Below, one piece after another: positions 35,348-44,737 of a stretch of 64,000 bases of DNA (its first letter is position 1; each line of letters starts with the position of its first letter). A program made the position numbers and the translations under genes. The DNA is from an uncultured Desulfovibrio sp. (GTDB lineage Bacteria > Desulfobacterota > Desulfovibrionia > Desulfovibrionales > Desulfovibrionaceae). A model generated the notes under the pieces. That model searched no databases. It was not told where the DNA came from and was given only the letters and a program-made list of their open reading frames with translations. The stretch covers positions 930,001-994,000 of the forward strand of contig CAJXYU010000001.1 of the NCBI GenBank assembly GCA_913063155.1. The letters run 5' to 3'.

Positions 35348-35693
35348 CAATGATATATCTTTTCCGGTTTGGAAGAAGGGAGTGTTTGTAGCGGTACGGT
35401 GCCTTTCAGGAAGGACTGGCCAATATGTCCGACAATTGCTCCCAGCCTTTACCAGAGCGTATCTATTCAATTAAATTCCAAAGACACTGATACTAAGCGG
35501 TTTATGCGTACCATTTTGTAAGAGGAGCAGGCCGGAGTGAATGAATGGGAAAGGCCCATGTGATTCCTTCCGGCATTCGAAGTGTGGATTAAGGAATATA
35601 ATGGCAATTACAGGCATTTGATGTTGAAATTCAGAAAATCAAACGAATCCAAGCAACATATGATCGCCAAACGCCTTGAAATACGCTTGTTGA
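35348..35693. other. 346-base gap without a recognised gene
   Basis: No credible complete gene is seen. A short open stretch from about 35350 to 35474 reads like coding sequence for some 40 codons but has no ribosome site or homology I know. It may be a gene remnant or leader of the following unit. No clear terminator or promoter was found. Confidence 0.3.
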
Positions 35694-36683
35694 ATGGGGT
35701 GCGCCGCAATGATCGATTCTATCGGAGTGCCTGTATCCGAATATGACCATATCAACTCGACCGCACGCCTGACGAACACGGCAAAGAGACAGGTTGCCGG
35801 CTTTCTTGGTCGGTCTTCCTATGACCGTATACTTCTTTTCGGCGCATCCCTGACCGGCCAGGCGGTGAAGTCCTGCTTAGGGGAACGGTTTGCAGGTTTT
35901 GTAGATTCCACAATTCTTCCGAGCCGGAAAGGTGACGAAGGGAACTGTATCATCATTACGACATCCCCCGTGCATGCGCCCGTGGTGGAAAGAACGCTGG
36001 CGGCTTCGGTGTTCCGCAATGTCCCTGTCATAAGGCTGTTTAGCGAAAATGAACTAGACATACGATTGGTTCTTGAGACCCAGCCAAGGTGTGGAACCGA
36101 TTACACCATCAAAAATCTCAGAAAATCATTTGGGTTCGGCTATGCCTCGGTCTTCAGCGATGAGGGGGATATGCTCACCCAGGACGGGCTCATGTCCTAC
36201 AGACCCCAGGATTGCAACGGGTATGTCGTGAAGTCCCACTTCACCAAAACGCTTCATTACCCCCAATACCGCTATTGCCCGACCTTGTTCCTCGTAGGCT
36301 TTTTCCCTGACACCTATTACCGCTGGGCGCGTATGTATGCCGGTGTAAATTCTGCAGACAGGGACAGCTATTTTCTTCGGACGGATTCACCCGAGTGGGC
36401 TCGCGTTCAGGGATATATCCCCCTGCACTGCCAGTGGTTGGACTACATAAGAAAAAAGGATTACATCCGATACGAAGACTATTACAATGATTTCGAGGGG
36501 GTCATGGACACCTTCGAGGATCTTTTAGGAGAACGCCCTTCAGGCTTCGAACAGCCAAGGCTCATCAAGTCACGAACCTACTGGTCGGGTGAATACGAGA
36601 GATACATGGATGCTACAGTCTGGAGCTTGCTCCAGGCTGAATTTGAGTCCCATCTGAACACCTACTATCCTGAAAAAATATAG
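35694..36683 (+). CDS. Sulfotransferase-like protein
   Basis: 329 aa, tentative. ETQPRCGTDYTIKNLRKSFG near residue 120 resembles the PAPS 5'-phosphosulfate loop (PRSGT-type), and DYIRYEDYYNDFEGVMDTF near 260 resembles the C-terminal part of sulfotransferases. TLFLVGFFPDTYYRWARMYAG lies between, as in that family. Residues 30-110 (ILLFGASLTGQAVKSCLG) look like a separate small Rossmann-like part. If correct it would move sulfate from PAPS to a glycan. It precedes a UDP-sulfoquinovose synthase, another sulfur-carrying step. ATG 35694 or 35709 could start it. Confidence 0.45.
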   Translation: MGCAAMIDSIGVPVSEYDHINSTARLTNTAKRQVAGFLGRSSYDRILLFGASLTGQAVKSCLGERFAGFVDSTILPSRKGDEGNCIIITTSPVHAPVVERTLAASVFRNVPVIRLFSENELDIRLVLETQPRCGTDYTIKNLRKSFGFGYASVFSDEGDMLTQDGLMSYRPQDCNGYVVKSHFTKTLHYPQYRYCPTLFLVGFFPDTYYRWARMYAGVNSADRDSYFLRTDSPEWARVQGYIPLHCQWLDYIRKKDYIRYEDYYNDFEGVMDTFEDLLGERPSGFEQPRLIKSRTYWSGEYERYMDATVWSLLQAEFESHLNTYYPEKI

Positions 36684-36695
36684 CTTGAGACAGTT

Positions 36696-37880
36696 ATGCA
36701 TGTTCTGATTTTGGGCGGAGACGGCTATCTTGGCTGGCCTACGGCCATGCATTTTTCCAATCTGGGGTATGAAGTCACGGTGGTTGACAACTACTTTCGG
36801 CGTGACGCCTGCGACGAACTGGGCGTCGGTATGCTTTTCGAGGCTCCTCTCTTGTCTGATCGGACCCGGATTTGGCACGAACTGACCGGCCGGGAGATCA
36901 AAGTGGTCATCGGCGATCTTGCCGATCCGGAGGTGGTCCGTTCCCTTTTTGACGGCAGTGTCCGTTATGACTGGGCTGTGGACGACTCGTTTACAGGCGT
37001 GCCGGAAACCGTGGTCCATTATGCTGAACAGCCCTCGGCTCCATATTCCCTTATGGATTATAAAAAGGCCAATGTCACCATTTCCAACAACCTGCTGGTC
37101 ACCAACAATCTTATGTTCGCAGTGCGCGATTTGGCGCCGAACGTTCACATCGTCAAATTGGGAACCATGGGGGAATACGGCACTCCGGACATCGACATCG
37201 AGGAAGGCTGGCTGGACATTGAGCACAAGGGGCGCAAGGATCGTTTTCTTTTCCCCCGGCAGGCCGGCTCCATCTACCATACCAGCAAAATCATGGACAC
37301 GGATTTGCTTTGGTTCGGTGTGCGCATGTGGAATCTGCGTGTTACGGACCTCATGCAGGGACCGGTCTACGGCATTGAAACCGACGAAACGCTCATGGAT
37401 CCCAGATTGCGGACCATTTTCAATTATGATGAGGTGTTCGGTACGGTCATCAACCGGTTCATCGTTCAGTCGGTCTCGGGCTACCCCCTGACCGTCTACG
37501 GCAAGGGGGGCCAGACTCGTGGATATCTCAATGTCCGGGATACGCTGCAATGCGTGGCCAAGGCCATGGAAAGCCCGGCCGAAGCCGGCGAGCTACGCAT
37601 CTTCAATCAGATCATGGAGACCTTCAGCGTCAACCAGTTGGCCGATATGGTCGCCGCAGTGGGACGCATTCGCGGCCACAACGTCAAGATCCGGAACCTG
37701 GAAAACCCGCGTAAGGAGGCCGAGGAACACTACTACAACCCCACCTACCAGGGGCTCCTCGACCTGGGCGTGTCGCCGCATTATCTGACCGAGGAGGTGC
37801 TGCACGGCATGTTTTCGGTGGTGGAAGAACACAAGGCGTCCATTCGCAATGATGTCATTTTCAAGGGAATCAAATGGTAA
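36696..37880 (+). CDS. sqdB: UDP-sulfoquinovose synthase (SQD1/SqdB family)
   Basis: 394 aa. It follows plant and bacterial SQD1 along its length: LILGGDGYLGWPTAMHFSN, VHYAEQPSAPYSLMDYKKAN, KLGTMGEYGTPDIDIEEGWL, YHTSKIMDTD with Tyr194 and Lys198, LMQGPVYGIETDET, YGKGGQTRGYLNVRDTLQC and NPRKEAEEHYYNPTY. The catalytic Thr (157) and Glu (160) region is intact. SQD1 joins sulfite to UDP-glucose to give UDP-sulfoquinovose. Here the neighbours are glycan genes, not photosynthetic lipid genes, so the sugar may go to an S-layer, LPS or flagellar glycan, as Agl3 does in archaea (inference). The end overlaps the next gene by seven bases. Confidence 0.87.
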   Translation: MHVLILGGDGYLGWPTAMHFSNLGYEVTVVDNYFRRDACDELGVGMLFEAPLLSDRTRIWHELTGREIKVVIGDLADPEVVRSLFDGSVRYDWAVDDSFTGVPETVVHYAEQPSAPYSLMDYKKANVTISNNLLVTNNLMFAVRDLAPNVHIVKLGTMGEYGTPDIDIEEGWLDIEHKGRKDRFLFPRQAGSIYHTSKIMDTDLLWFGVRMWNLRVTDLMQGPVYGIETDETLMDPRLRTIFNYDEVFGTVINRFIVQSVSGYPLTVYGKGGQTRGYLNVRDTLQCVAKAMESPAEAGELRIFNQIMETFSVNQLADMVAAVGRIRGHNVKIRNLENPRKEAEEHYYNPTYQGLLDLGVSPHYLTEEVLHGMFSVVEEHKASIRNDVIFKGIKW

Positions 37881-38869
37881 TAAAGCACAAGAAATGGCTT
37901 GTCACCGGTGGTTGCGGTTTTGTAGGCGGCTCTCTCATCAGGAAGCTGCTGGCAGCTGAGCCGGGCTGCTCCATCCGGGTGGTGGACAATCTTTCCGGGG
38001 GAACCCTGGAGGACCTTGAGCAAATCACTGAGGTCCACGTGGCTGGAACAATCGGCACCATGGCCGAATCCGGTGTTGAGCTGGTGAAGGCCGATATTCG
38101 CGATGCCGAAGCAGCCATGCAGGCGGCAGCCGGGGCCGACGTCATTGTTCATCTGGCCGCCAATACCGGGGTGCAGCCCTCCCTGAAAAAACCGGTTATG
38201 GACATGGAGTGCAACGTCATCGGGACGGTAAATTATCTGGAGGCGGCACGGCACAACAGTGTGCAGGATTTCGTCTTTGCCTCTTCTTCCGCGCCCATCG
38301 GAACGGCAGAGCCGCCCATTACGGAAACGGCCGCCTGCCGCCCCATTTCTCCATATGGCGCCAGCAAGCTGGCTGGCGAGGCCTATTGCAGCGCCTATTA
38401 CGGCAGTTACGGTCTCAAGACCGTAGCTCTGCGGTTCAGCAACGTCTATGGGCCATTTTCGGTCAGAAAGGGCAGTGTGGTGGCTCTGTTCATCCGTCAG
38501 GCCCTGGCAGGCGAAGCCTGGACTTTGAACGGTGACGGTCGGCAGACCCGAGACTTCATTCACATAGACGACATTGTGTCCGCGCTCATGACTGCAGCCG
38601 AGTCCCCGTATGGGGGCGAGATTTACCAAATATCCACACAGGTGGAGACTTCTGTAGCGGACATGGCCGACATGCTTTCAGACATTTTGGAAAAAGAGGC
38701 GGGCCTTAAAGCCAGGACCGTTTTCGGCCCTCCCCTGAACGCGGATGTTCGTCGCAGCTGGGCGGATATCACCAAGGCTCGCACCAGATTGGGGTGGGAG
38801 CCCGGACGAGATCTTCGCGAAGGGCTGGAGGAAACCGTGAGATGGTTCCTTCAGCATGGAAAGGGCTAA
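37874..38869 (+). CDS. NAD-dependent epimerase/dehydratase (nucleotide-sugar SDR)
   Basis: 331 aa. [20 protein letters not shown] binds [18 protein letters not shown] follows, and the catalytic YxxxK is in [37 protein letters not shown] and [15 protein letters not shown] resemble UDP-glucose or UDP-GlcNAc 4-epimerases. The substrate is not certain. It overlaps the UDP-sulfoquinovose synthase gene at its start and meets the minus-strand epimerase tail to tail with a four-base overlap. Confidence 0.83.
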   Translation: MVIKHKKWLVTGGCGFVGGSLIRKLLAAEPGCSIRVVDNLSGGTLEDLEQITEVHVAGTIGTMAESGVELVKADIRDAEAAMQAAAGADVIVHLAANTGVQPSLKKPVMDMECNVIGTVNYLEAARHNSVQDFVFASSSAPIGTAEPPITETAACRPISPYGASKLAGEAYCSAYYGSYGLKTVALRFSNVYGPFSVRKGSVVALFIRQALAGEAWTLNGDGRQTRDFIHIDDIVSALMTAAESPYGGEIYQISTQVETSVADMADMLSDILEKEAGLKARTVFGPPLNADVRRSWADITKARTRLGWEPGRDLREGLEETVRWFLQHGKG

Positions 38870-39927
38870 TCGTCCACCCTGGTATTGCCGTGGATTTCCT
38901 CGATGATGTCCCGGATGCCATAAGTATATTGCCAGTCTGGGTAGTGCATCCTGAATTTTGAGACGTCCGAGATCCACCAGAGATGGTCGCCGATGCGATT
39001 GTCTTCTGCATAAGACCAGTTGAAGGGCTTACCCGTGATCTCCTCGCACATGGTGATGGCCTCGAGCATGGAACAGTTGGAGTGCCTGCTGCCTCCCGCA
39101 TTGTAGACCTCGCCCGGCCTCGGGTTCTGAATGAAGTGCCAGAACATGTTTACCAGGTCGGAGCTGTGGATGTTGTCCCGCACCTGTTTTCCCTTGTACC
39201 CGAACACCGTGTATGGAGTTCCGGTCATACCGCATTTTACCAGGTAGGCCAGGAATCCGTGCAGTTCGGCGCCGCTGTGGCCCGAGCCGGTCAGGCATCC
39301 GCCCCGGAAGCAGACCGTGTTCATGCCGAAGTAGTGACCGTACTCCTGGACCATGATGTCGGCGGCGACCTTGGACGCACCGAACACGCTGTGCGTGCTC
39401 ATGTCCAGACTCATGGTCTCGTCGATACCGTGTTTGTGCCAGGGGTGGGTGCCGTCCAGTTCCCAGCGGGTGTCCCGTTCCACCAACGGAAGCCGGTTCG
39501 GGGTGTCGCCGTAGACCTTATTGGTGGAAGTGAAGATGAAGGACGCCTCCGGGCAGTGCTTGCGTGTGGCTTCCAACAGTACCAGGGTGGAGCGGGCATT
39601 GACGTCGAAGTCGGTGAGGGGTTCGCGCGCGGCCCAGTCGTGGGAGGGCTGAGCAGCGGTATGCACTACCACCTCGATCCCCTTGCCGAAGCGGGCGAAC
39701 AGCTTGTCCATTGCCGACTCGTCGCGGATGTCCGCGTCCACGTGCGTATAGCCCGGCAGTTTTTTCTTCAGTTGTTCCACATGCCATTTGGTGGATGCGT
39801 CCTTGCCGAAGAAATAGCTGCGCATGTTGTTGTCCACCCCCACCACGTCAAAGCCCTTGTCGGCAAAGAAGCGGGTGGTTTCACCTCCGATGAGGCCTCC
39901 GGAACCGGTGATCAGGCAGATGGCCAT
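38866..39927 (-). CDS. CDP-paratose/tyvelose 2-epimerase-like SDR
   Basis: 353 aa. [20 protein letters not shown] opens the NAD site; [23 protein letters not shown] and [21 protein letters not shown] follow the tyvelose-epimerase pattern. The SDR catalytic Tyr position is Phe in [11 protein letters not shown], while Lys is kept, which seems usual in this subgroup. It may interconvert an activated sugar at C2 or C4. It is translated from ATG 39927, directly abutting the stop of the upstream GT2 gene, so the two form a minus-strand pair. Confidence 0.78.
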   Translation of the reverse strand: MAICLITGSGGLIGGETTRFFADKGFDVVGVDNNMRSYFFGKDASTKWHVEQLKKKLPGYTHVDADIRDESAMDKLFARFGKGIEVVVHTAAQPSHDWAAREPLTDFDVNARSTLVLLEATRKHCPEASFIFTSTNKVYGDTPNRLPLVERDTRWELDGTHPWHKHGIDETMSLDMSTHSVFGASKVAADIMVQEYGHYFGMNTVCFRGGCLTGSGHSGAELHGFLAYLVKCGMTGTPYTVFGYKGKQVRDNIHSSDLVNMFWHFIQNPRPGEVYNAGGSRHSNCSMLEAITMCEEITGKPFNWSYAEDNRIGDHLWWISDVSKFRMHYPDWQYTYGIRDIIEEIHGNTRVDD

Positions 39928-40745
39928 TACTGCACCTCCCCATTGGCCAGGGCGGCACGGGCTGTTCGGACCAGGGACTTGGACTCTTCCAAAAGTTTGG
40001 CCCAGTTGGAGGAACTGTGTACGTTTTCTTCACGGCCTTCATGGGTGCGTACCGAATACAGGGTCTTGGGAATGTGCTTGAAGCGTACGCCGGCGAGGGC
40101 AAAGCGCAGGAAAAGCTCGTGATCATTGCCCAGAAAATCGTTGTTGTACCAGCCCAGCCTGTCGTGCAGCTCGCGACGGTATATTTTCGACACTCCACAG
40201 AGATACCAGTCCTTGAAGCAGGCCTCGAAGCTATAGTCGGGGACCTTGAATTCACGGAGGATGCGCCCCTGGTCGTCAAAGACGAACATGTCCGAATAGG
40301 TGAAGTCGGCCTCGTCCGCATCTAGGGGGGCCGCCAGTTCGCTGACCATCTGCGGGTGGCAGATGTCGTCCGAGGCGATGTAGGTGCAGTAGTCGCCCGT
40401 GGCGGCTTGGAAACCACGATTGTAGGTCCGGGTGGATCCCATATTCTGTTCGTTGTGGAAAATCCGCAGGATACGCCCCTGTTTTTTGTAGCGGGGATGG
40501 CGTGTGCGCTCTATTGCATCGGTTTCTTCATTGTAGTTGGAGGCGAAGGAGACTTCATCGGCTTCCACACTGTTTGCGAAGTCCTCAATGACCTGTGCGG
40601 TGTGGTCCGTGGAGCAGTCGTTGACCACGATGATCTCCAGGTTCGGATAATCCTGGAACCAGATGGAGTCCAGGCAGGGTCCGAGGTAGTCGGCCTGATT
40701 ATATGTAGGAACAATCATTGAGACGAGTTTCGGTGTGGTGCTCAT
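39927..40745 (-). CDS. Glycosyltransferase family 2
   Basis: 272 aa, GT-A fold. [22 protein letters not shown] opens the nucleotide site, [19 protein letters not shown] holds the first Asp, and [19 protein letters not shown] contains the metal-binding DD. It should use a nucleotide sugar to extend a glycan. MSTTPKL at 40745 is preferred: GGA sits five bases upstream, while the in-frame ATG 40751 touches it. It forms a pair with the epimerase below and diverges from the radical SAM gene at 41040. Confidence 0.83.
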   Translation of the reverse strand: MSTTPKLVSMIVPTYNQADYLGPCLDSIWFQDYPNLEIIVVNDCSTDHTAQVIEDFANSVEADEVSFASNYNEETDAIERTRHPRYKKQGRILRIFHNEQNMGSTRTYNRGFQAATGDYCTYIASDDICHPQMVSELAAPLDADEADFTYSDMFVFDDQGRILREFKVPDYSFEACFKDWYLCGVSKIYRRELHDRLGWYNNDFLGNDHELFLRFALAGVRFKHIPKTLYSVRTHEGREENVHSSSNWAKLLEESKSLVRTARAALANGEVQ

Positions 40746-41039
40746 ATTCATTCCGTGGTTCAGTTTATTCACAGGGTAAATAATTCCGATGCGGCTGGTT
40801 ATATGCAAAAACAGACCCAAGGTCGACTGTTAACTTGGTGGACCAATGGAAATGTCCGTGTTTATGCGATTTTGTGCAAGGGCCGTGAATTGTAAAAATC
40901 ATATGCTGCATTAATAATTGATCGGAAGGCAGGTGAATATCTTTATACTTGGTGGCCCAGGCCAGGATGTTTTGCTCGGATTGACCATAACGAGGCTCGC
41001 CCTTGCCTTTCCTCGGGATACGCGTCATTGACAAAATCA
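40746..41039. promoter_or_regulatory. Divergent intergenic region, no defined motif
   Basis: About 294 bases lie between the GT2 start and the radical SAM start. It should carry promoters for both directions. I see AT-rich patches near 40880-40925 but no convincing promoter, operator or hairpin. Confidence 0.25.
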
Positions 41040-42062
41040 ATGCGAGTGATCTTCCCCCACCCTTCTCCTCTCCATTCGGCCACCCGAATCTGGCCGGTGT
41101 TCATTCCCTTTGCAGGGTGTCCGAATCGCTGCGTGTTTTGCGCCCAGGACAAGCAGACCGGTCGAGATGTCGTGCGTCTGGAGGCTGTGCTGGAGGAACT
41201 TGTGCGCGACCTGGGCGAAGCGCAGGCTGCGGGCCGAGGGCCGTATGAGCTGGCCTTTTTCGGGGGCACGTTTACTGCCCTTCCCCACGGGTTTCCTGAA
41301 AAATTTTTATCAGATATCGATAGGTTTCGGAAGTCCGGATTAATTATTAAAACAAGATGTTCCACTCGTCCTGACAGGGTGACGGTTAAAAAGTTGCTGA
41401 ACCTCAAGTCTCAGGGATTGGACATGGTGGAACTGGGGGTGCAGAGTTTTGACGACGCGGCATTGGAGGCTGCGGGCCGCGGCTATTCCGGCGTGGTGGC
41501 GCGACAGGGCTGCGCTGCTGTGCGTGATGCCGGACTGGAGCTGGGCATTCAGCTCATGCCCGGGCTGCCCGGAGATCGTTCGGGGGTATTTCGTTTCGAT
41601 GTGGAAGAGGCCGCCCGGTTGGCACCGGACAATGTGCGGCTCTATCCCTGTCTGGTCATCCGGGGCACGGAGTTGGAAAAAATCTGGCGTGGCGGCGGGT
41701 ATGAGCCGTGGCCCCTGGAGCGGGCCGTGGAAGAGCTGACTTGGGCGGTCGGCAGGTTCTGGCGGGCGGGCATCCCGGTCATCCGTATGGGTGTGGCCCC
41801 TGAAGAAGCCTTGGAGGAGAATATCCTGGCCGGACCGTGGCATCCTGCCCTTGGTCAGTCCGTGCGGGCGCGGGCTCTGCTGGATCATATACGAAAGAAA
41901 GCGTCCGAATTGGGGCGTTCGCCGCGCGAGCTTCTCGTGCCGCGCAAGTTTTCCGGCGAGTTGTTCGGCCATGCCCGAGAATTGGCCCTTTGCTATCAGG
42001 ACCTCGGATTCGCACCCCGAAAAATCCGGTTCCACGACTCGGACAAGTTCGTTCTTTCCTGA
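41040..42062 (+). CDS. Elp3-like radical SAM protein
   Basis: 340 aa. The cluster motif CPNRCVFC holds Cys 27, 31 and 34, followed by FFGGTFTALPHGF, VELGVQSFDDAALEAAGRGY and GLELGIQLMPGLPGD. This is the Elp3/MiaB/NifB radical SAM pattern of bacterial proteins that lack the acetyltransferase domain. Function unknown; some relatives act on tRNA or tetrapyrroles. ATG 41040 is used; TTG 41028 is in frame. No strong ribosome site. Confidence 0.75.
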   Translation: MRVIFPHPSPLHSATRIWPVFIPFAGCPNRCVFCAQDKQTGRDVVRLEAVLEELVRDLGEAQAAGRGPYELAFFGGTFTALPHGFPEKFLSDIDRFRKSGLIIKTRCSTRPDRVTVKKLLNLKSQGLDMVELGVQSFDDAALEAAGRGYSGVVARQGCAAVRDAGLELGIQLMPGLPGDRSGVFRFDVEEAARLAPDNVRLYPCLVIRGTELEKIWRGGGYEPWPLERAVEELTWAVGRFWRAGIPVIRMGVAPEEALEENILAGPWHPALGQSVRARALLDHIRKKASELGRSPRELLVPRKFSGELFGHARELALCYQDLGFAPRKIRFHDSDKFVLS

Positions 42063-42193
42063 TCCCTTCCGTTCGTCTGGGAAATTCGCTACCATTCCTC
42101 AACCCGTAATCGGGAGCGGCCCATGGTGCTCAGCGGAAAATTTTTTCAGGTCGAGCGTGGAGCCTTCCTGCCGTTATGGACATGGGTTTCAAT

Positions 42194-42277
42194 TTATGGT
42201 GGACCCCGGCGGGAAAAAGATATACTTCGGGATCAGCGAATTTACGACCTACGTCTTTTTCGAGAACCCGAACATCA
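42194..42277 (+). CDS. Possible small protein, weak
   Basis: An open stretch of 27 codons begins MVDPGGKKIYFGISEF and ends in NPNITDQ at 42275-42277, just before the amidohydrolase gene. The coding look (third-position GC) is reasonable, but no ribosome site is clear and no family is known. It could also be leader sequence. Confidence 0.2.
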
Positions 42278-42291
42278 CGGATCAATAAGAA

Positions 42292-43425
42292 ATGCCGGAA
42301 CTTATGCGCGCCAGACGCGCCTTTGTCATGACCCCCGAGCAGCCGATGATCGATGACGCAGCCATCATCACGGACAAGGGGGTTATTCTTGAGATCGGCC
42401 GTTTTGCCGATCTCGGTCCTGTTTTTTCCGGCCCGGTGAACGACCTCGGAGACGTGACCCTGGCCCCCGGGCTCATCAACGCCCATTCCCATCTTGAGCT
42501 TTGCCATCTGCGCGGCAGGACCGTTCCCGACAAGGGGTTCATGGTCTGGGTGGAGGATTTGCTCCGGCAGCCTATTTTTGAATTGCCCGACGACGCATTG
42601 GCGGATGCATGCCGAGAGTTGCAGCGAACCGGGACCGTGATGGTCGCCGACATCGCGACCCGTTTTCCCGAAAGGATGGCCGGATTTCTTGAAGAATCCG
42701 GCTTTTTTTTCGTGATTTTCACCGAAGCCATCGGCGAGCGGGTACCCGAAGGCGGGTTCATTCCGTCCAGGGATTACGAACTCGGTGTGGGGGCCGTCGC
42801 AGGTCACAGCTTGTACACGACCCACACGGACGTGCTCCGGGCAGCCAAGGCCGAATCCTCTTCCCGCAATCTGCCGTTTTCCATCCATTTGGCCGAGCAT
42901 GAGGACGAAGTGGCCATCATGGCCGGGGAGCCTTCCCCCTTTCTCGATTTGCTGCAGGGCAGAGGCCGTCTGCTTGATTTCGAACCGCCGTGCAAGGCGC
43001 CGGTGCAGCAGGCCCACGAGCTCGGGCTTTTGGACGAATCCACGCTTTGCGTGCATTGCGTCAAAGTTTCGGAAGACGACATTGAGATCATTCGCCGGTC
43101 CGGGGCGTCGGTCTGTCTCTGCCCCCGGTCCAACGAATTCATCGGTGTGGGCCGCGCGCCCTGGGAAGCGATCCGCGCCGCAGGCATCAATGTCTGTCTG
43201 GGCACGGATTCCCTGGCGTCGAACCATGATCTCGACCTGTGGAACGAGGCCTCATATTTCAAGGAACGGTATCAGGGGGATCTCTCCATGGAGGACGCCT
43301 TGGCCATGATGACCCGCAACCCGGCGCGCGTTTTCGGTGTCGGGAACAGGCTGGGGACTCTGGAGCCGGGCAAGGCCGCCGTGTGGAGCATTGTCCCGGA
43401 TTCGTTCCAGGAGTTGTTTGACTGA
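42292..43425 (+). CDS. Amidohydrolase of the Atz/Trz chlorohydrolase type
   Basis: 377 aa. LAPGLINAHSHLELCHLRG carries the HxH metal motif, SIHLAEHEDEV and LCVHCVKVSEDDIE hold later metal and catalytic residues, and LGTDSLASNHDLDLWNEA supplies the Asp. Members deaminate aminopyrimidines, adenosine-like compounds or related molecules. An aminodeoxyfutalosine deaminase role in menaquinone synthesis is possible in this bacterial group but not shown by the sequence. A repeat-bearing gap of about 200 bases separates it from pyrB. Confidence 0.8.
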   Translation: MPELMRARRAFVMTPEQPMIDDAAIITDKGVILEIGRFADLGPVFSGPVNDLGDVTLAPGLINAHSHLELCHLRGRTVPDKGFMVWVEDLLRQPIFELPDDALADACRELQRTGTVMVADIATRFPERMAGFLEESGFFFVIFTEAIGERVPEGGFIPSRDYELGVGAVAGHSLYTTHTDVLRAAKAESSSRNLPFSIHLAEHEDEVAIMAGEPSPFLDLLQGRGRLLDFEPPCKAPVQQAHELGLLDESTLCVHCVKVSEDDIEIIRRSGASVCLCPRSNEFIGVGRAPWEAIRAAGINVCLGTDSLASNHDLDLWNEASYFKERYQGDLSMEDALAMMTRNPARVFGVGNRLGTLEPGKAAVWSIVPDSFQELFD

Positions 43426-43563
43426 GTGTGAACTGAGGAGAGCTCCTGTTAGGAAAACAGAGGGTCCCCCAGCCTCCTTCCCCCAAATTTTTTTAGTAAC
43501 CGCTGCGCGGTTGAGGCGGGAGGGGTATGATAAGGACAACGGCGCGGCCATATCGCGACGTTT

Positions 43564-43626
43564 GATAAAAAGTTTTGGAGAATTTCAAAGAACTTTTCCT
43601 CAAAAGATTCTTTGATTGCTGGAGGC
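43564..43626. repeat. Structured intergenic repeat before pyrB, copy A
   Basis: GATAAAAAGTTTTGGAGA, then the stem TCAAAGAA (43584-43591) pairing with TTCTTTGA, then TGCTGGAGGC that supplies the pyrB ribosome site. The same layout is found before pyrC at 44672-44731, where the stem sequence differs on both arms in a matching way. The upstream part (43460-43560) also contains a GC-rich hairpin-like stretch. Confidence 0.6.
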
Positions 43627-43633
43627 TAAGTAT

Positions 43634-44569
43634 ATGAAGTGGTTGCATAAGGATCTGTTGGACGTTACGCAGTTGTCCAAATCAGAGGCCATGTCGCTTT
43701 TTGACACGGCTGCGCATTTTCAGGAAATCAACCAGCGCCCCGTCAAAAAAGTGCCGACGCTCAAAGGGCGCAGCGTGGTGCTCTTTTTCGCCGAGCCCAG
43801 CACACGTACGAAGGTGAGCTTCGACGTGGCGGCCAAGCGGTTGTCCGCCGACTCCTTTTCCCTGTCCAAGAGCATGTCCAGCCTGACCAAGGGCGAGACG
43901 CTCAAGGACACGGTGCTCACCCTGCAGGCCATGGCTCCGGACTGCATCGTCCTGCGCCACTGGTCCAGCGGCGCGTCCAAGTTCATCGCCGACCGCCTGG
44001 ACTGCGCGGTCATCAATGCGGGCGACGGCAGGCACGCCCACCCGACCCAGGCGTTGCTCGATTCCTTCACCATGTTTCAGGAATGGGGTGACCTGACCGG
44101 AAAGACCGTGCTTATCCTCGGCGACATCAAGCATTCGCGCGTGGCCCGGTCCAACGTCATTCTGCTCAACAAGCTGGGCGTGAACGTGCGTATGTGCGCG
44201 CCGCGCACTCTGCTGCCGCACACGGTTCGCTCCTGGCCCTGTGAGGTCTATTCCGATCTCAGTGAGGCCGTGAAGGGCGTCAATGCTGTCATGTGCCTGC
44301 GTCTGCAGTTGGAGCGCCAGAAGGACGGTCTGCTGCCGAACCTGCGCGAATACGCCCAGACCTTCGGCCTGTCCCAGCGGCATATCGACCTGGCCGACAA
44401 GGACGTGCGCATCATGCACCCCGGCCCTATGAACCGGGGGGTGGAAATCAGCTCGGACCTGGCCGACAGCGCCCAGTCCCTGGTGCTGGACCAGGTGGCC
44501 AACGGCGTGTCCATGCGAATGGCCCTGCTGTTCCTGTACATGACCCGCAAAGGCATGGAAGAAGAGTAG
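43634..44569 (+). CDS. pyrB: Aspartate carbamoyltransferase catalytic subunit
   Basis: 311 aa. The carbamoyl-phosphate loop [19 protein letters not shown] with STRT near residue 56 is intact; [33 protein letters not shown] and [13 protein letters not shown] follow, as in ATCases. It makes carbamoyl-aspartate in pyrimidine synthesis. GGAGG lies eight bases before ATG 43634. pyrC follows after 168 bases; no pyrI-type regulatory chain gene is present here. Confidence 0.92.
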   Translation: MKWLHKDLLDVTQLSKSEAMSLFDTAAHFQEINQRPVKKVPTLKGRSVVLFFAEPSTRTKVSFDVAAKRLSADSFSLSKSMSSLTKGETLKDTVLTLQAMAPDCIVLRHWSSGASKFIADRLDCAVINAGDGRHAHPTQALLDSFTMFQEWGDLTGKTVLILGDIKHSRVARSNVILLNKLGVNVRMCAPRTLLPHTVRSWPCEVYSDLSEAVKGVNAVMCLRLQLERQKDGLLPNLREYAQTFGLSQRHIDLADKDVRIMHPGPMNRGVEISSDLADSAQSLVLDQVANGVSMRMALLFLYMTRKGMEEE

Positions 44570-44671
44570 ATATAGTTTTTCCGGGGACAACCCCCTCCCA
44601 AACGTTTTGGCGATCGCTTCGCGATGGGCTGGGGCTGAAAACAGGCCATGAAGCACCACAGGTGCTGAATA

Positions 44672-44731
44672 GATAAAAAGTTTTGGAGATGCTTAAGAAC
44701 CTTTTGCAAAAGATTCTTAAGCCGCCGGAGG
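44672..44731. repeat. Structured intergenic repeat before pyrC, copy B
   Basis: GATAAAAAGTTTTGGAGA leads into a hairpin, CTTAAGAACCTTTT with AAAAGATTCTTAAG (about 44691-44720), followed by CCGCCGGAGGC, whose GGAGG is the pyrC ribosome site. The hairpin is nearly perfect. Compare copy A at 43564. Confidence 0.65.
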
Positions 44732-44737
44732 CAAACA

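Noticed and set aside
13815..40820. RiPP (modified peptide) cluster because of the radical SAM/SPASM genes
   Set aside because: No short precursor peptide gene, protease or exporter is seen; the context is sugar chemistry.
42130..43227. Long open frame antisense to the amidohydrolase gene
   Set aside because: It mirrors the GC-rich codon pattern of the real gene, has no ribosome site and no family motifs. The same applies to other long antisense frames over pyrB, pyrC, the chemoreceptor and the transporter genes.
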